Of a stretch of 64,000 nt of DNA, positions 33,880 through 45,900 are shown piece after piece. This DNA is from Undaria pinnatifida (Eukaryota; Sar; Phaeophyceae; Laminariales; Alariaceae), in contig JABAKD010000002.1 of assembly GCA_012845835.1 (NCBI GenBank), positions 11,258,120 through 11,322,119 of the forward strand, read 5' to 3'. The notes beneath the pieces were generated by a model. The model made no database searches. It had not been told where the DNA came from and saw nothing but the letters and a program-made list of their open reading frames with translations. The position numbers were made by a program, and so were the translations under genes. Positions within the stretch are counted from its first letter, which is position 1; every line of letters begins with the position of its first letter.

Positions 33880-34261
33880 TCCCCGCGTTCTCCCCATTGC
33901 TTTCCAACGCGACAGGTAAATCTCGCCATAGCTTGCACCGGCTGAGCGGCGCGAAGGAGAACGAGTTCAAGAGACAACGCTGCGAAGGGGGTAGCGTGGC
34001 ACGTGGGGAATGGATGGCATCGACGGCCTCGCCAGCAGCGCGCTCGTCGTCGGCGTGGAGCAACTCGGTGATGTCCCTCAACAGACCTTTCCGAAGACGG
34101 AAGATGAGTACAGCGTCCGCCTGCACTCTGCCCTTCAGCTCGGTGATGCGATGCCCGAGATAAAACCTCCGTGCTGTGAACTTCTTCCCCAGCCTCTCGT
34201 CGCGCCCAAACCATGCACGCGAGATGATCCGCTTGTCTCGATCGCTCAGGACCGTGTGCAT
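33880..34261 (-). CDS. Minus copy of an unknown duplicated coding domain
   Basis: From ATG at 34261 leftwards: HTVLSDRDKRIISRAWFGRD, then RLGKKFTARRFYLGHRITEL, KGRVQADAVLIFRLRKGLLR, DITELLHADDERAAGEAVDA, a charged helical-looking protein. The frame stays open beyond, to 33452, but loses protein-like character after about 33880. The first ~66 codons after the spacer are mirrored by the plus-strand copy. No family is recognised. It may be a retroelement or transposon accessory protein. Confidence 0.4.
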
Positions 34262-34455
34262 GGTTTAGGCGCGACGAGAGGCTGGGGAAGAAGTTCACAG
34301 CACGGAGGTTTTATCTCGGGCATCGCATCACCGAGCTGAAGGGCAGAGTGCAGGCGGACGCGGTACTCATCTTCCGTCTTCGGAAAGGTCTGTTGGGGGA
34401 CATCACCAAGTTGATCCACGCCGACGACGATTGCGCTGCTGGCGAGGGAGGTGGC
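34021..34455. repeat. Large inverted repeat, ~198-bp arms and 37-bp spacer
   Basis: The left arm (about 34021-34218) and right arm (34256-34455) are reverse complements at an estimated 90% or more identity, centred near 34237. Both arms encode the same domain outward from the centre. The 37-bp spacer belongs to the minus copy. A transcript through this would fold into a long hairpin. Confidence 0.9.
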
Positions 34456-34760
34456 ATGGACGCGGAGGCGGGTGGGCACCTCGCGGGCGCCGACGCACTC
34501 CCGCCGGGGGCCAGTGTCACAAAGCGCAATCGGTTGTTCAGGCAATCGGTTGTTCAGGCAATCGATGTCGGTCATGGAGGTGGGGCAACAACAACGCGAC
34601 CGGGATCTGCTCCAATCGGGCGAGCTCGAAGATGTCAAGCAAGTCGCCGACACCACGGAAGCCACCGCTTCGCTCGCCACCCAGAAAGCAGTAAAAGCAA
34701 AGGTGTTCAAGCACATGGACGAAGCCTCGCGCATTCGGTTACGGTTTTCTCTTCTGGTGC
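34258..34760 (+). pseudogene. Plus copy of the duplicated domain, frameshifted by a 16-bp duplication
   Basis: Reads WFRRDERLGKKFTARRFYLG onwards in parallel with the minus copy, then GAGEGGGMDAEAGG. At 34527-34558 the 16-mer CAATCGGTTGTTCAGG is duplicated in tandem, and the protein-like reading moves to another frame (MEVGQQQRDRDLLQSGELED, continuing to about 34740). The substitution pattern between arms includes several amino-acid changes. No start codon opens this copy. Confidence 0.45.
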
Positions 34761-35619
34761 AAGTGATAAGGGATGGTGTACTTATTCCACAGACTGTTAT
34801 AGTACGGTCCCCTTGCGTACTGATACTGCCTTGTGCGCCCTTATGATTTTGTACTTGTGTTCTTTCATCGAGACGCTTTTTTAACCTATATTGTTAAGTA
34901 CCATGGGGTAGATTTTAGATAAGTACGTGAGCTAATGTGATAACATCATCATCAGTAGCACTCGTGGGAGAAACCCTTGTATTGATAGCAAAGCACCGTT
35001 GATACCAAGGGGTAGAAATGGGAGGAATTGGTAGAAGTGTCGCGCTGGGCGCTTTTGTTCATTACGATCCGCGCCGATGTTTGATGCCCCAGTACCACTG
35101 GAGTACTACACGTGTATAATTATATCGCCATGAATGCAACTCATCATTTTGGGTCGCCTTTATCACGAGCAAATGAACCGCATCGCTCGTGAGCTTAATA
35201 TCAATCTACGAGGTACGGATGAGCACTCGCATCGTCGCAGTACTACGTGCTGCAGAGGTCGCCCGCCCGCCCCTCAGAATACGCCCGAAAAGACGGGCCC
35301 GATATACTGCGATGCCCCGCTCAATTTTGTGAAGTTCGATCTGAAATTTCAACGTCGTCTTTGAACCACATGTGCACACAAACGACAAGCCTGCCGTTTT
35401 TTTCTTCCTTCGTCGAAAGTTATGCCCACTTTTGTATTTTTTCGGATCTTCATATTGGTCATATCTCTCGGACGAAAAAAAAAAAATCGGCAGGCTTCCT
35501 AATTGTTGGTTGATGCATTATCAACATCGTGTAAAAACCTCACGTCAAGAATTCGTAATATTGAGCGGGGCATAGCCAATCCACTGCTCTGGCCGATTTT
35601 AGGCTGGCCCAGCTCGTAG

Positions 35620-36420
35620 TATGATATAGTATGATATAGTATGACATAGTATAATATAGTACGATATAGTACATGGGCCCCAAAATGGTCAAGATAATGT
35701 TTCTGCCCGCTTACGGCATGATGTGGCATGATGTCGAGCTGTCCTTCGCCGGTGGTATAGTATAAAGCATGTTGCTCACTTGGTGTGCTCTGACTGGTGC
35801 CTGCTTGAACTACTGCAGCAGCCTCCACCACCCGCCACAGACAGCCTGAACAGCCTAAACAGTGTTGTTGACAAAGCTCTGACACGTCGGACAGCCAGCC
35901 ACCTTGTGGCTTGTCAGGGTTTACGCGTCCATTGTTGTGCTAAGGTAATCAAAACCGTTCAGCACGGCAGCAGTACTAGTGCAGCCGCGATGCCAAGCAG
36001 CTGACAGTAGCCTTAGCGATGTTCTCAACCCAAAAATCATACCCGATAAAGCACCAAGTATATTGCGATTTTTGCGATGGTCCGCACATTTTTGTCAGTT
36101 TTTCCAGAACGCGCGGCGAAGCCGCGCTCGGGTCGGAGCCTCAGCCTGAGTCAGGGTTAGGGTTCGGATTGGGTTGGGTCGACGGCCTCTCGCGTTTTGA
36201 TGAGAACAAACCACAAAAACACGAAAACCAGCCTAAAAACCTCTATTAAAAGAAACATAATTGATACTTTATCTGGTACGATTTGTGGGCCAATGACCAG
36301 TAAAGGCGCCTCTTGTGAGATAATGAGGCGTAACAAGAACCGTTTTCTTTGGGCAAAACATCTAGGGCAGTCGCTGGCCTATTATGCGGTGTGGACTGCA
36401 CGAGCAATGTAGGAAACCCG
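35620..36420. other. No recognisable gene; simple repeats
   Basis: TATGATATAG-type repeats run to about 35670. The rest shows no phased exon or clear repeat. A short GGGTTAGGGTT string near 36163 is too brief to be called telomeric. Confidence 0.4.
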
Positions 36421-36439
36421 CAACCGATGTACGGTAGAA

Positions 36440-36620
36440 TTCCCTCTACAAACAGTACCGGTTGAGTAGTACCGGTTGCCCACTATAGTGCCTGTGAAAT
36501 CGCTTGGCACAGATGGGAAAAACTAGTAGTGACAGCATGCGGAGTAGTGCCCGTTGCCGATATAGTGCCGGTATTTCCCGACTGGCACAATCCGGCACTA
36601 TATAGAGGGACCACTACTGC
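36440..36620. repeat. Family C-like palindromic cluster
   Basis: GAAATCGCTTGGCAC is the complement of the GTGCCAAGCGATTTC core at 3735 and 17707. TATAGTGCC/GGCACTATA occurs in both orientations, giving a foldback structure immediately 5' of RPC2. Confidence 0.55.
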
Positions 36621-36743
36621 ACTGGTATCATGCAGGTTGCAGGGTTGAGTACTGTATCAACTTGCATCGGGAGAGCTCACGGCTAACGTCGTATCAACGT
36701 GACGAAACTCACATTTGCATACGTGCGCTGGTTGTGTTAGCAG

Positions 36744-36928
36744 ACGTGTTCGGAGATGGACAGACGAATGAGACTCGAGCGGAGGAGGACGAGGAGGGGG
36801 ACGGACATGACCAGGTCCCAGGGGTGAAGCAAAAGTGGAAACTCCTACCGCATTTCTTGAAGCTGAGAGGACTCATGCGACAACACATCGACTCCTACGA
36901 CTACTTCGTCAACGTTGACATCAGCAAG
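36744..36928 (+). CDS. RPC2: RPC2 exon 1 of those seen
   Basis: Acidic lead ([12 protein letters not shown]) then [20 protein letters not shown] and [10 protein letters not shown], ending AAG|GTGAAT in phase 0. No ATG opens this frame upstream, so the start codon is probably in an earlier exon. The acceptor is likely TGTGTTAGCAG|AC at 36743; one ending at 36740 is possible. Confidence 0.85.
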
Positions 36929-39900
36929 GTGAATCAAGGGTCAGGCATACAAAAAAATATCCATATGCTAGCATTTGTTTTGGCATAATTGGGCCTTTCT
37001 TAGAGCAATAAAGCAGCGTAATTGGGAGAAAACATGGTGCGTAGCATTTAGCATTTTCCGGGAATGAAGCAAAAGTGGAGACTGTTCCGCACTTCTTGAA
37101 GCTGAGGGGGTTGATGCGACAACACATCGAGCCCTACGGCTACCTTTTCAACGTTGATATCAGCAGGGTGGGCCAGTGATAGATGCGCAGCAGCGTCGTC
37201 GCACAGGCCTTTTTTTTCCTAGTAGGAAGGTCAAGATGATCTCTGTAGGCATTACTCCTATGCGCGAGGTATAGTTGCAAGATTGCGTCTTGTCTCATTT
37301 TATGTGCACTTCGCGATATGGCAGCAGGCAGCATGAACGTCTAACCTACCAAGTTTTTGTATGCAGTACGTTTGGCAGTACGTAGTCAATTTTACTTACG
37401 GTAGTTGCGATGTATATCTCTGCCTCGTAGGTTTTTACCAAAGAGCTTGTATCTGAATGTGATGGACGTTAATGAATAGAAATAGCAGTGTGTGATGTGA
37501 ACACAACACGCACTCCTTGACTTCTCCACGCGACAGCTTTCTTCCTCTCCCCTTGCTCATGCCTCACCGTCGTTGTGCAACTCCCGGGTACTTCTCCTGC
37601 TCCAGATCGTGCAAGCCAAGGGCAACCGCGAAGTTTTGAGCGACGTGGACCCGAAGTTCTTCCTGCAGTACACCGGTATCACCGTCGGCACGCCCTGCAT
37701 TGAGGAGGACGACTACACGGTCAAGACCAGTGAGACATGCTACGGTCGATAGGGTGACAGTAGAGCATACCACTTATTCGACAGACCCCATTCATTAGTC
37801 AAATACTCATGTTTCGGCATGTTTCATTGGTCAACACACGCGCACACTCATGGGTGTATCCTTGCTCCTGCTTGGTACCCTGATCGTACCCAGACCTGAT
37901 CCCGCCCGGACCCGAGCCCTCCAAATTTACCCCGGATATTGAGTGGTCGCCGGCAGGGCGCATCCAACACCATGACCCCACGCCGACCAAATGGAGGGCA
38001 GGCTACAGCCAGCAAATAATTTTGCGGCATAGTGTCGAACGATTGTTTCCCCGTTAGAAGGATTGTTTTTTCCGTCCAGAACGATTGCTTTTCCCTTTCG
38101 AACTATTTGCTTTTCACTTTTTGAACGATTGATTTCCCCTTTAGAACGATTGCAACCATCAAAACGGCGACGAGTTGCCATTCGTACGAACAAGCTTTCC
38201 CTGCGAGGGGTTCTTGTCGACAGATGTGTCCGAAAGCGCAGTTCGAACAGAAATAAGAGCTCAAAATACAATCACAGACACCAACACAAACACAAACACA
38301 AACACAAACGAGCTTGGGGGGTTCCTGAACGATTGCGTTGTTTTCCCCCCCCGTTTCCTCTTGCGCCTCCTTCCAGTTACGCCGTTTCAGTGCCGACTCC
38401 GCGACTGCACCTACTCTGCCCCCCTGTGGGTGAACGTGCGGTACACGCGAGGACGGCAGATCGTCAACAAGACCAACATCAACATCGGTCGCATTCCGGT
38501 CATGCTCCTCAGGTGCGCTGTTTGCGGCTCGCTGAAAAAAAAAACAGGAGCCGGTTGGGAAGTAACACGAAAAGTGCTCGTGCAAGCAAAGGGCATGTAA
38601 AAAAAAACGGTAGCAGGCAACCAATAATTTTTTTCGAGCGTGCTTCGAGATCCGATCCGCGCACCCGCCCTACTGCCACCAAGAGACATCGTAGCAAGTG
38701 ATGACGTGATGACCCATGGCAGCCATAAGTTATCTTGCGCGCAAGGCATGCGCGTCTCTGGGCAGCGGCAGATGTACGGAATGCGCAGTTTTTTTCCCCC
38801 GCGCATCAACCCTGAAACCGCCGTAAACCGGCACCCGCGTTGTTGGAGGACAATCTACTTGGAATTAGTGTCCCAATAAAACTGCAATTCTGAAGTGGTT
38901 AACGCGGCATGCAATTGTCAGAAAAGGACCAAATAACCTCTGCAGTTATAAAATGGCCGATGCGGCATGCAATTTTTTCGAAAGGAACAAAATCACCTCG
39001 GAAAAAGCTAAAACTCAATTGATTAATGTGTTGCTCTTCCGCCTTCTTTTTCCCACCGGTGGCGCAGCTGCAAGTGTGTTCTCACCGGTAAGAGCGAGTC
39101 GGAGCTAGCGGACATGAAGGAGTGCCCGTACGATCCGGGGGGCTATTTCGTGGTCAAGGGCGTCGAAAAGGTAGGGTGGGTAGGTGGGTTTCCACAGCGT
39201 GCCTACTCATGCCGCTTCTTTGCGAGTCTGTGGAGCAAGCATTTCTTGCCCTTGCTTGAAGGCTTGTCGTCTACATGTGCGGCGTAGCGAACGGTAGTTT
39301 CGTTGGCCCTTTGGGCCCCCCGGATATAACAACCGAAGACACGTTAATTAAGAGTCGTTATTTTAAAAAGACCATACAGACCTTGCAGATCATGTAGATC
39401 ATATAGATCATGTAGGAAATATAGATTGTGTATCTGTCTCCAAGGTATGTAAAGCTGGATCTGTTCAGTGCAGATCCAAGCGAAGAGATATGTGCTAGAT
39501 CATGCAGATCGTGCGACTCCCACCCCGCAACATGATCTGTAGGTCATACAAATCGTGCAGACGACACATGCTACGGTAGAGGTGCACACTTCCTTTTTTT
39601 TTTAATACTACTCCTCACTCCAGGAGGTCTGTATTAACGATACCTTCTTAACCCTTCTCAACCCAAAAACTGTTTTGAGAACAGAAAGTGAAACCCGATG
39701 AACAATCTCATGTCCTAGGTATAAAACGAAAAAAAATGAGGGAAAAAAAAATGACATTCCAGATATATTGGGTTAAGGAGTCCCGAATTTGAAATATGTT
39801 TTTTTTTCCAAAAAGTGCTATTTGTACCTCCATCGTAGCAAGCGTCAGACCAAGGATCTGTCTACTCGGAAGGACATAGATCATTTAGAATTAATACGGA

Positions 39901-42900
39901 TCTGACCTGTCCGTCGTGTGCGATTTTCTGCAAGTAGTGTGAGCGCCCAGCAAGGGTCGTAGGATCGTGCTGCGCCCCTGCCGTACTACTCCTTGCGTTG
40001 TTAATTTGTGGTTCCACCACCAAATTTATCGTTCGTTTGCCATTCATTTATCATTCATTTATTGTTTGTTTGACGTTCGATTATCATCCTTTTATCGTGC
40101 ATTTGTCACTCATTTATAATGCATTTATCGTCCATCCATCGTTCATTTACCGTCCTTTTAATAATTCCTTCATCATCCCCCCGCCAAGCAGTAGCCGATG
40201 CTGTGATTGTGCTTGTCTGCCCTCGCGTTTCCTCCCTGCAGTCTCGAAAGGGTTAGTCGTTAGTCGTGTGCGCCGTGTCGACCGTTCCCTTCAGCTTCAA
40301 AACGACGATAACCCTGTGCCCATTGTCGGTTGTCCCCTTCAACATTTGTCTATGGGCTTAGCACAGCGATCGTGCGAGCAAAAGGCCACACTGCGCACAC
40401 ACACGGGTTTTGCCGTTAGATCAATCGTTGTCTGCGGGCTCAGACCATACCAGCCGAGGGTCACACCGCCCTTGTGTGTTCGCCGCTAAACCAATGAACC
40501 GCTCGCCTTTGCCGCAAGTCGTTGGAAGTGCAGGTGATCCTGGTGATCCTGATGCAGTTGCAGCTGTCGGAAAACCGCGTCATCACCGAGTACGACGGAT
40601 TTCGTCATGACACCAATCACTCGCTCTCCTTTGCCCCACACATGTCTCGCCGCTAAACCGAGCATTCGCTCTTCTTTTGCCACGACCGATTTTTAATGCA
40701 GGTGATCCTGATGCAGGAGCAGCTGTCGAAGAACCGCGTCATCATCGAGTTCGACGGGAAGAAGAACATCTCCGCGGCTATCACGTCGTCCACGCACGAG
40801 AGAAAGTGAGTCACTCGCTCACAGCAGCAGCACTGGAAACGTTTTTAACCACGCGCGCGCAGGAGGTGCGGTGCTCCCGTATTTTGGATGTGACGCGCGA
40901 ATAAACCTTCCGAAAACATTATGGCCTACCATAACACATGCATGTCGATCGATGCTGCGCGCAAACGATTGGTCGGGGACATCGCAGGTCTCGGTGCAAC
41001 ATCCACATGAAGAACGGCAAGGTCTACATGAAACACAACAGCCTGGGGGACGACGTGCCAATCGTGGTCATTTTGAGAGCGATGGGGGCGACTAGCGACC
41101 AGGAAATCGTCCAGCTCGTGAGTAGACGTAGCCCGAACCCACCGTACCGTACCGTATACAAGTACAGTACATGCCCCGAGTATGACATAGTTTAATGAGA
41201 ACGTTATGCTCACTTATTTGGGGACGCCAAGAAATTCGGAGTCTGAAACCGTACTCAGCGGCAAGCGCTACGTGAATCCTACGCTCAAGGTTTCTCTATT
41301 TTGGTGTCACGGTAAAATTATGAAAGGTTCGCTCGGATGAGGCGTTTCTTGTTTCCAGGGTTGTACTAGTGTATTCATACCCCCAACGAATGTTTCGTCT
41401 TGTCTTGGGGTTTCGGAACGCACCGGACGTTAACTTTTTTCTTATGCGTTTCTGCTATTGAGTTGAGTTGCTTTCGTTTTTTTATAGATTGTATGCGGTT
41501 TTCTCTCGGTTTCTGTTGCAAGTTTCTGACATCGTATGTATGTGTGTAAGTAATATCGTCAACCAACTTCAGGTTCCCACGGTTGGCACAAAAGTTGGAA
41601 CCATATGTTTGCTACCAATTGCTAGGACTGTCTATGAAGCGAGCTCATTCGTGTTATAGTCCCCGAAATCCTCGACGAGATACCAGCGAGGAGCGGAAAA
41701 AGTTAAGACCATCCCACCCACCCTACACTGGGTATTCTTTTAACAGTTGTGTTCATTTCCCTTAGGAAATACTGCTGCGCTGAGGGCACTTCGACCGAAG
41801 GCACCCTCAGCGCGGGTGGTGTATCCATAGGTGAGGACCTTCTGCGGGAGCAGGAAGCCTCATCCAATCAATACTTGAATGAAATGATCGGTAACAGAGT
41901 TAAAGAATACCGCAGTATTATGTATGTATGTATGTATGTATGTGTCTGACACCATGTACGTACGCTGATCTCTTGGTTCACTTTTGAGTTGTTGTCCGAT
42001 GTATGTGTGTACGTGTACTTCTTTTAGGCTTGTGTTATTTTGTTGGGGCCTGTCCTGTGACCACGGTCTAGCGTATGGCGATGAGCTATAATACCGTGGG
42101 TAACAACAACAATGAAAACAACGATGTCATCGGAGGATGTTTGTCTTTTCTTGAGTTTCGGGACGCGATGGGCGTCAGCAGGTGGTATGGCATCGACATG
42201 ATGTACGGGCGGTGATGTCCAGTTGGCGCTGTTACCCTCGACCGCGGTGGTCAAGCGACTGACTCCCTCAAACCTAAAGCTCGCTTTTTAGTGGTGTTCT
42301 GCATATGCTCCCATGCTTATTTTTTGTTGGCCGACCTTTCGCTTGGCAGCAGTGGCGCTCTACAGCCGTTCCCAGGCGTGCTTGTCTTTCCCCAGGCCGA
42401 CCTCTTGTAGGAGCTTGGCTCGGCCGATTTTTGCCCTTACGACTGCCGCGCGATCAAACACACGCCACAGAGCCAGCCCCGCTGAAAACAGAAGGTTTAG
42501 AGCGTGCAACAGCACAAGTGTCGTCGTGCTGCGCGCATGTCGTGCATGTACTTCCGTTGCACTCCGGACGCATCCCTGCCTCTGCAACCAGGGCTGTTTC
42601 ATTTGGGCAATGCTGTAGTCAAGCAGCTTAATCAAGTAATTTTAGTCAAGAAATTTAATTATGTCGTGAAATCAAGTAATTTAGTCAAATAATTTAATCA
42701 AGTCACTCAATTAAGTCGTTTGAATCAAGTCGTTAAATTAAGTCGTTTGAATCAAGTCGTTAAATTAAGTCGTTTAACCAAGTAATTTACTCCCGTCGTT
42801 TAACCCCGTCATTTAATCCCGTCGTTTAACCCCGTCATTTAATCCCGTCATTTAATAAAGGCTTTTAATCAAGTCATTTGATCACATCGTTTAATAAGTT

Positions 42901-45900
42901 ATTTTAATCAAGTCGTTCAATCAGGTGATTTTGATCAAGTCATTTTAATCAAATCTTTTAATCACGTCATTTAATCAAATCATTCAATCAAGTATTTAAT
43001 CCAGTCATTTAGTCAAGTCATTTACTCAAGTATTTTAGGTCGTTTAGACATTTTTTCCCTCGGAAGTCCTAAAGGAGTTAAACCCTTTCACTTTTGCTGA
43101 TTGGTCCTGATCCTGATACCCGGCCGTTTTTTCTGAGCCTGTCGTGTTTCTGTTTCTGTGTTTCGGCCGCCGATCCAAAGGTGGGATCGGAACCTGAGAT
43201 CATGAACGCGTTCATGGCCAGTCTGGAGGAGGCGCAGGCCGTGGGGGTTTACACGCAGAAGCAGGCATTGCTGTACATCGGGACGAAGATGAGGGTACCG
43301 CCCAAAGCTGGCGCGAGAGCGATGCGCCAGCAAAATTCGTAAGTGGCCCAATCGTTTTCTCGATGCGTGAGCTCCCCAACAGCCGTGTGTTTCGCGCGTT
43401 AAATGAGATTGTCTCGATGTTTGGTTCGCCTTAGCCATCACACGGTCGGGGTTGCGGTATTTACGTCGAAACCTTTCTCACGGGCGAGGCTCCCTAACTC
43501 AGGAGTTCGCCAAAACCTTTTTAGACCCGATGTGCGTTTTACGATAGTATTCGCTAGGTACCTTGCCCATGAGATTGTGCATCGGGCTTAGCTTTTCAGT
43601 TTTTCACACGAGTCGGTGGTTGGGTGGGGCATAGAGCTTCGGAACCCTTTTGGGACTTGATCATGGAATACAGACCAAACCGCGACGAGCGCTATCTAAT
43701 CAAGCGTCTAGGAGAAGATTGGGGTAGTCCGAGTATCGTCGTGCCTCACGCTCACCTCACAGCTTCCTGCGTTGCAGTTCGAACACATGTGCTACACCAC
43801 CAGCTATTGATAGAATTGCTTCACGTGGCCGATGCCGTAATCGTTAGTTTTTTTTTTGTCAATTTTTCGCGTCTCAAGTCCCGAAGAGCTTCGCCAGGAG
43901 CCGCAGGAATGTTATAGTTGCTACCTCTACCGTAGCTCTCGCCGCCTGCACGACTCCAACGAGGGGTAGACAGGTAGACTCGCACGTCGCATGAACAGAA
44001 GTCGCGAGTGGTATTGTTCCCAATCTGGCCGAAACGGTGCAATCAGTCGGGACATCTTGCGTCCGATGAAACTATTCTCCATCCATTCGGCGAGGAACCG
44101 CCATTGCTACAGTTTTTTTACTCGTGGGCTGAACTGGTGTCGACTGGTCTCCGCCGTGTGTCCCTCAAAACGTGTTTGTTTTGTCGTTGTTGCAGGTTTC
44201 GCCGACCGCAAGCCCCCGAGGACGAGGCGAGAGACATCCTGTGCGGAGTCATCCTCAGCCACGTCCCCGTGGTAAGAAAACGCCTCCTCGGTTACGTCCA
44301 AAACCGTCGAGGTTTTCCATGTTTTTTCTGCAACGTGCGGCGGAATTTTCGTACAGGGAAAATGCCACGGACGGTGCGTTAGGTGGAACCGGGCTAGATT
44401 GCTAAATTCGAATGTAGTAATTACTGGGCAAAAAAATTGTGTGCGCTGTCCCCACTATGGCGGCATCGGCAGGACGCTGCCCTTCGCAGTTCCGCGTGTC
44501 CTGCTTCAACGTGCGGCGGATTTTCGAAGCAGGGTATCATAACGCCCCGGACTTTCCGTTCGACGCTGATAAAACCAAGCACACCGATGTACGATCTATG
44601 TATGTAGGATGTATGAATTTATGCGTTCTGGTTGTTTGCTGGCTCTACTGTATTGCTGGCACTCTAGCCGTGTTTTGTCGCTTATGCTTTAATTTTCGCC
44701 GGCATATCGCCGTGCCGCTTGCCGCTCCACATGAAAGGTGGGGTACGACTTCCGAGCGAAAATCGTGTACACCGCGCACATCGTGAGGAGGGTGCTCATG
44801 ACCGTCATCGACCCCACCACCGTCGACGACAAGGTGAAGAGATCAAACCCCGCATGGATTTGCCCGAATTGAACTAAATATCCGCCAACACCCCTTTCTG
44901 TGTGCTCAGAGGCCAGACCCCGGTTGCTTTCGTTCGTAGTGGAACAAGAATAAATAAACGTCGTACCATCCATGTGCTGTGTTTCTAGAGGCGAAACCCC
45001 GGGGGGCTTTGTTCGTACTGGAATGAGTGTTGAGTCTTCCATCCTCTACAGTTGCGTTCTTTGCATGCCGCCGACCTGATTGGCTCTTTTGTTTTCGCCG
45101 TGTGACGCTGCTCCCGCATTCGCTGTTGTCGCGCTTTCTTCTAATCGGGCCGTAGCTTTTGAGGGTCGCCTACACCGCTGGTTGTATTCCAGCGGAGGAT
45201 GTTCCGCGGGTAGTACGCGCAAGCCTACATGATGATGTGAAGTTTGGTGCATCCTCTTATGATAGCGTTGGTCCTTGGCTGCGATGTCGATGTTGTTGTT
45301 TTGCAGGCAGTACGCGCAAATCTACACGTTGCTGTAAGGTTCGGTGTGCGGTATCCTTTACGATAGCAATTGGTTCTTGACTGCAACTTCGTTGTTGCTA
45401 TTGTTGTTGTTGTGGTGGTGGTAATTGCGTAGTTTCGTTGTTGTGACAGTCGCGTGGTTTCGATGTCGTTGTCGTTGTTGTAACTATGGCGTGGTTTCGT
45501 TGTCGTTGCTATCGTTATGGTAATCGCGTGATGCGCAGGACTACTACGGAAACAAGCGCTTAGAGCTGGCGGGGCAGCTGATCTCTCTGCTGTTCGAAGA
45601 CCTCTTCAAGCGATTCAACAGCGAGCTCAAGAGGAACGCGGACATGGTGCTGTCGAAGCCTAACCGGGCTGCAGCCTTTGACATAGGTGATCTCATTCAC
45701 CATACATCAGCCGATGTTCCACCTAAGGGCGTTATTAACGACACCAATCAATAGCCATGTATTTCGTTTTTTGGCCACGTGAAAAGCACAATTGAAGAAG
45801 ATAGCAATTAAAACTAGCAAATGGCAAACAACTTTCTCCGTAAACTTTTCATCGAAGGATCAGGAAAATACCCACCAAGCTTGGCCAGATTCGAACCGTT

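Larger units (their letters stand above)
32361..35618. mobile_element. 3.26-kb segment bounded by 26-bp inverted repeats
   Basis: The left end TACGAGCTGGGCCAGCCTAA (32361-32386) is mirrored at the right (35593-35618) with one mismatch in 26. Both ends abut ATGATATAGT-type repeats. The interior contains the ~380-bp tandem repeat at 33095-33800 and the head-to-head coding-domain duplication around 34240. No recognised transposase is present. The outer TA could be a Tc1/mariner-type target site, but the class is open. Confidence 0.5.
41118..43180 (+). other. RPC2 intron 6
   Basis: 2.1 kb. Contains a strong hairpin (41777-41813), a TATG run (41925-41943), a LINE-tail fragment (42048-42120) and an ATCAAGTC-type dodecamer array (42620-43030). 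No additional exon is needed for RPC2 here. Confidence 0.75.

Noticed and set aside
36155-36180. Interstitial telomere repeat
   Set aside because: Only about two TTAGGG-like units in GGGTTAGGGTTCGG; too short.
41749-41949. Extra coding exon inside RPC2 intron 6
   Set aside because: It has an AG and a GTGAGG nearby, but exon 6 joins exon 7 in phase with no gap against known RPC2, and the segment contains a strong hairpin instead of conserved sequence.
44477-44545. Alternative RPC2 exon 9 ([15 protein letters not shown])
   Set aside because: Only weakly like the real exon 9, which fits at 44738-44833 with correct phase. It may be a very old echo, but the evidence is too thin to list as one.
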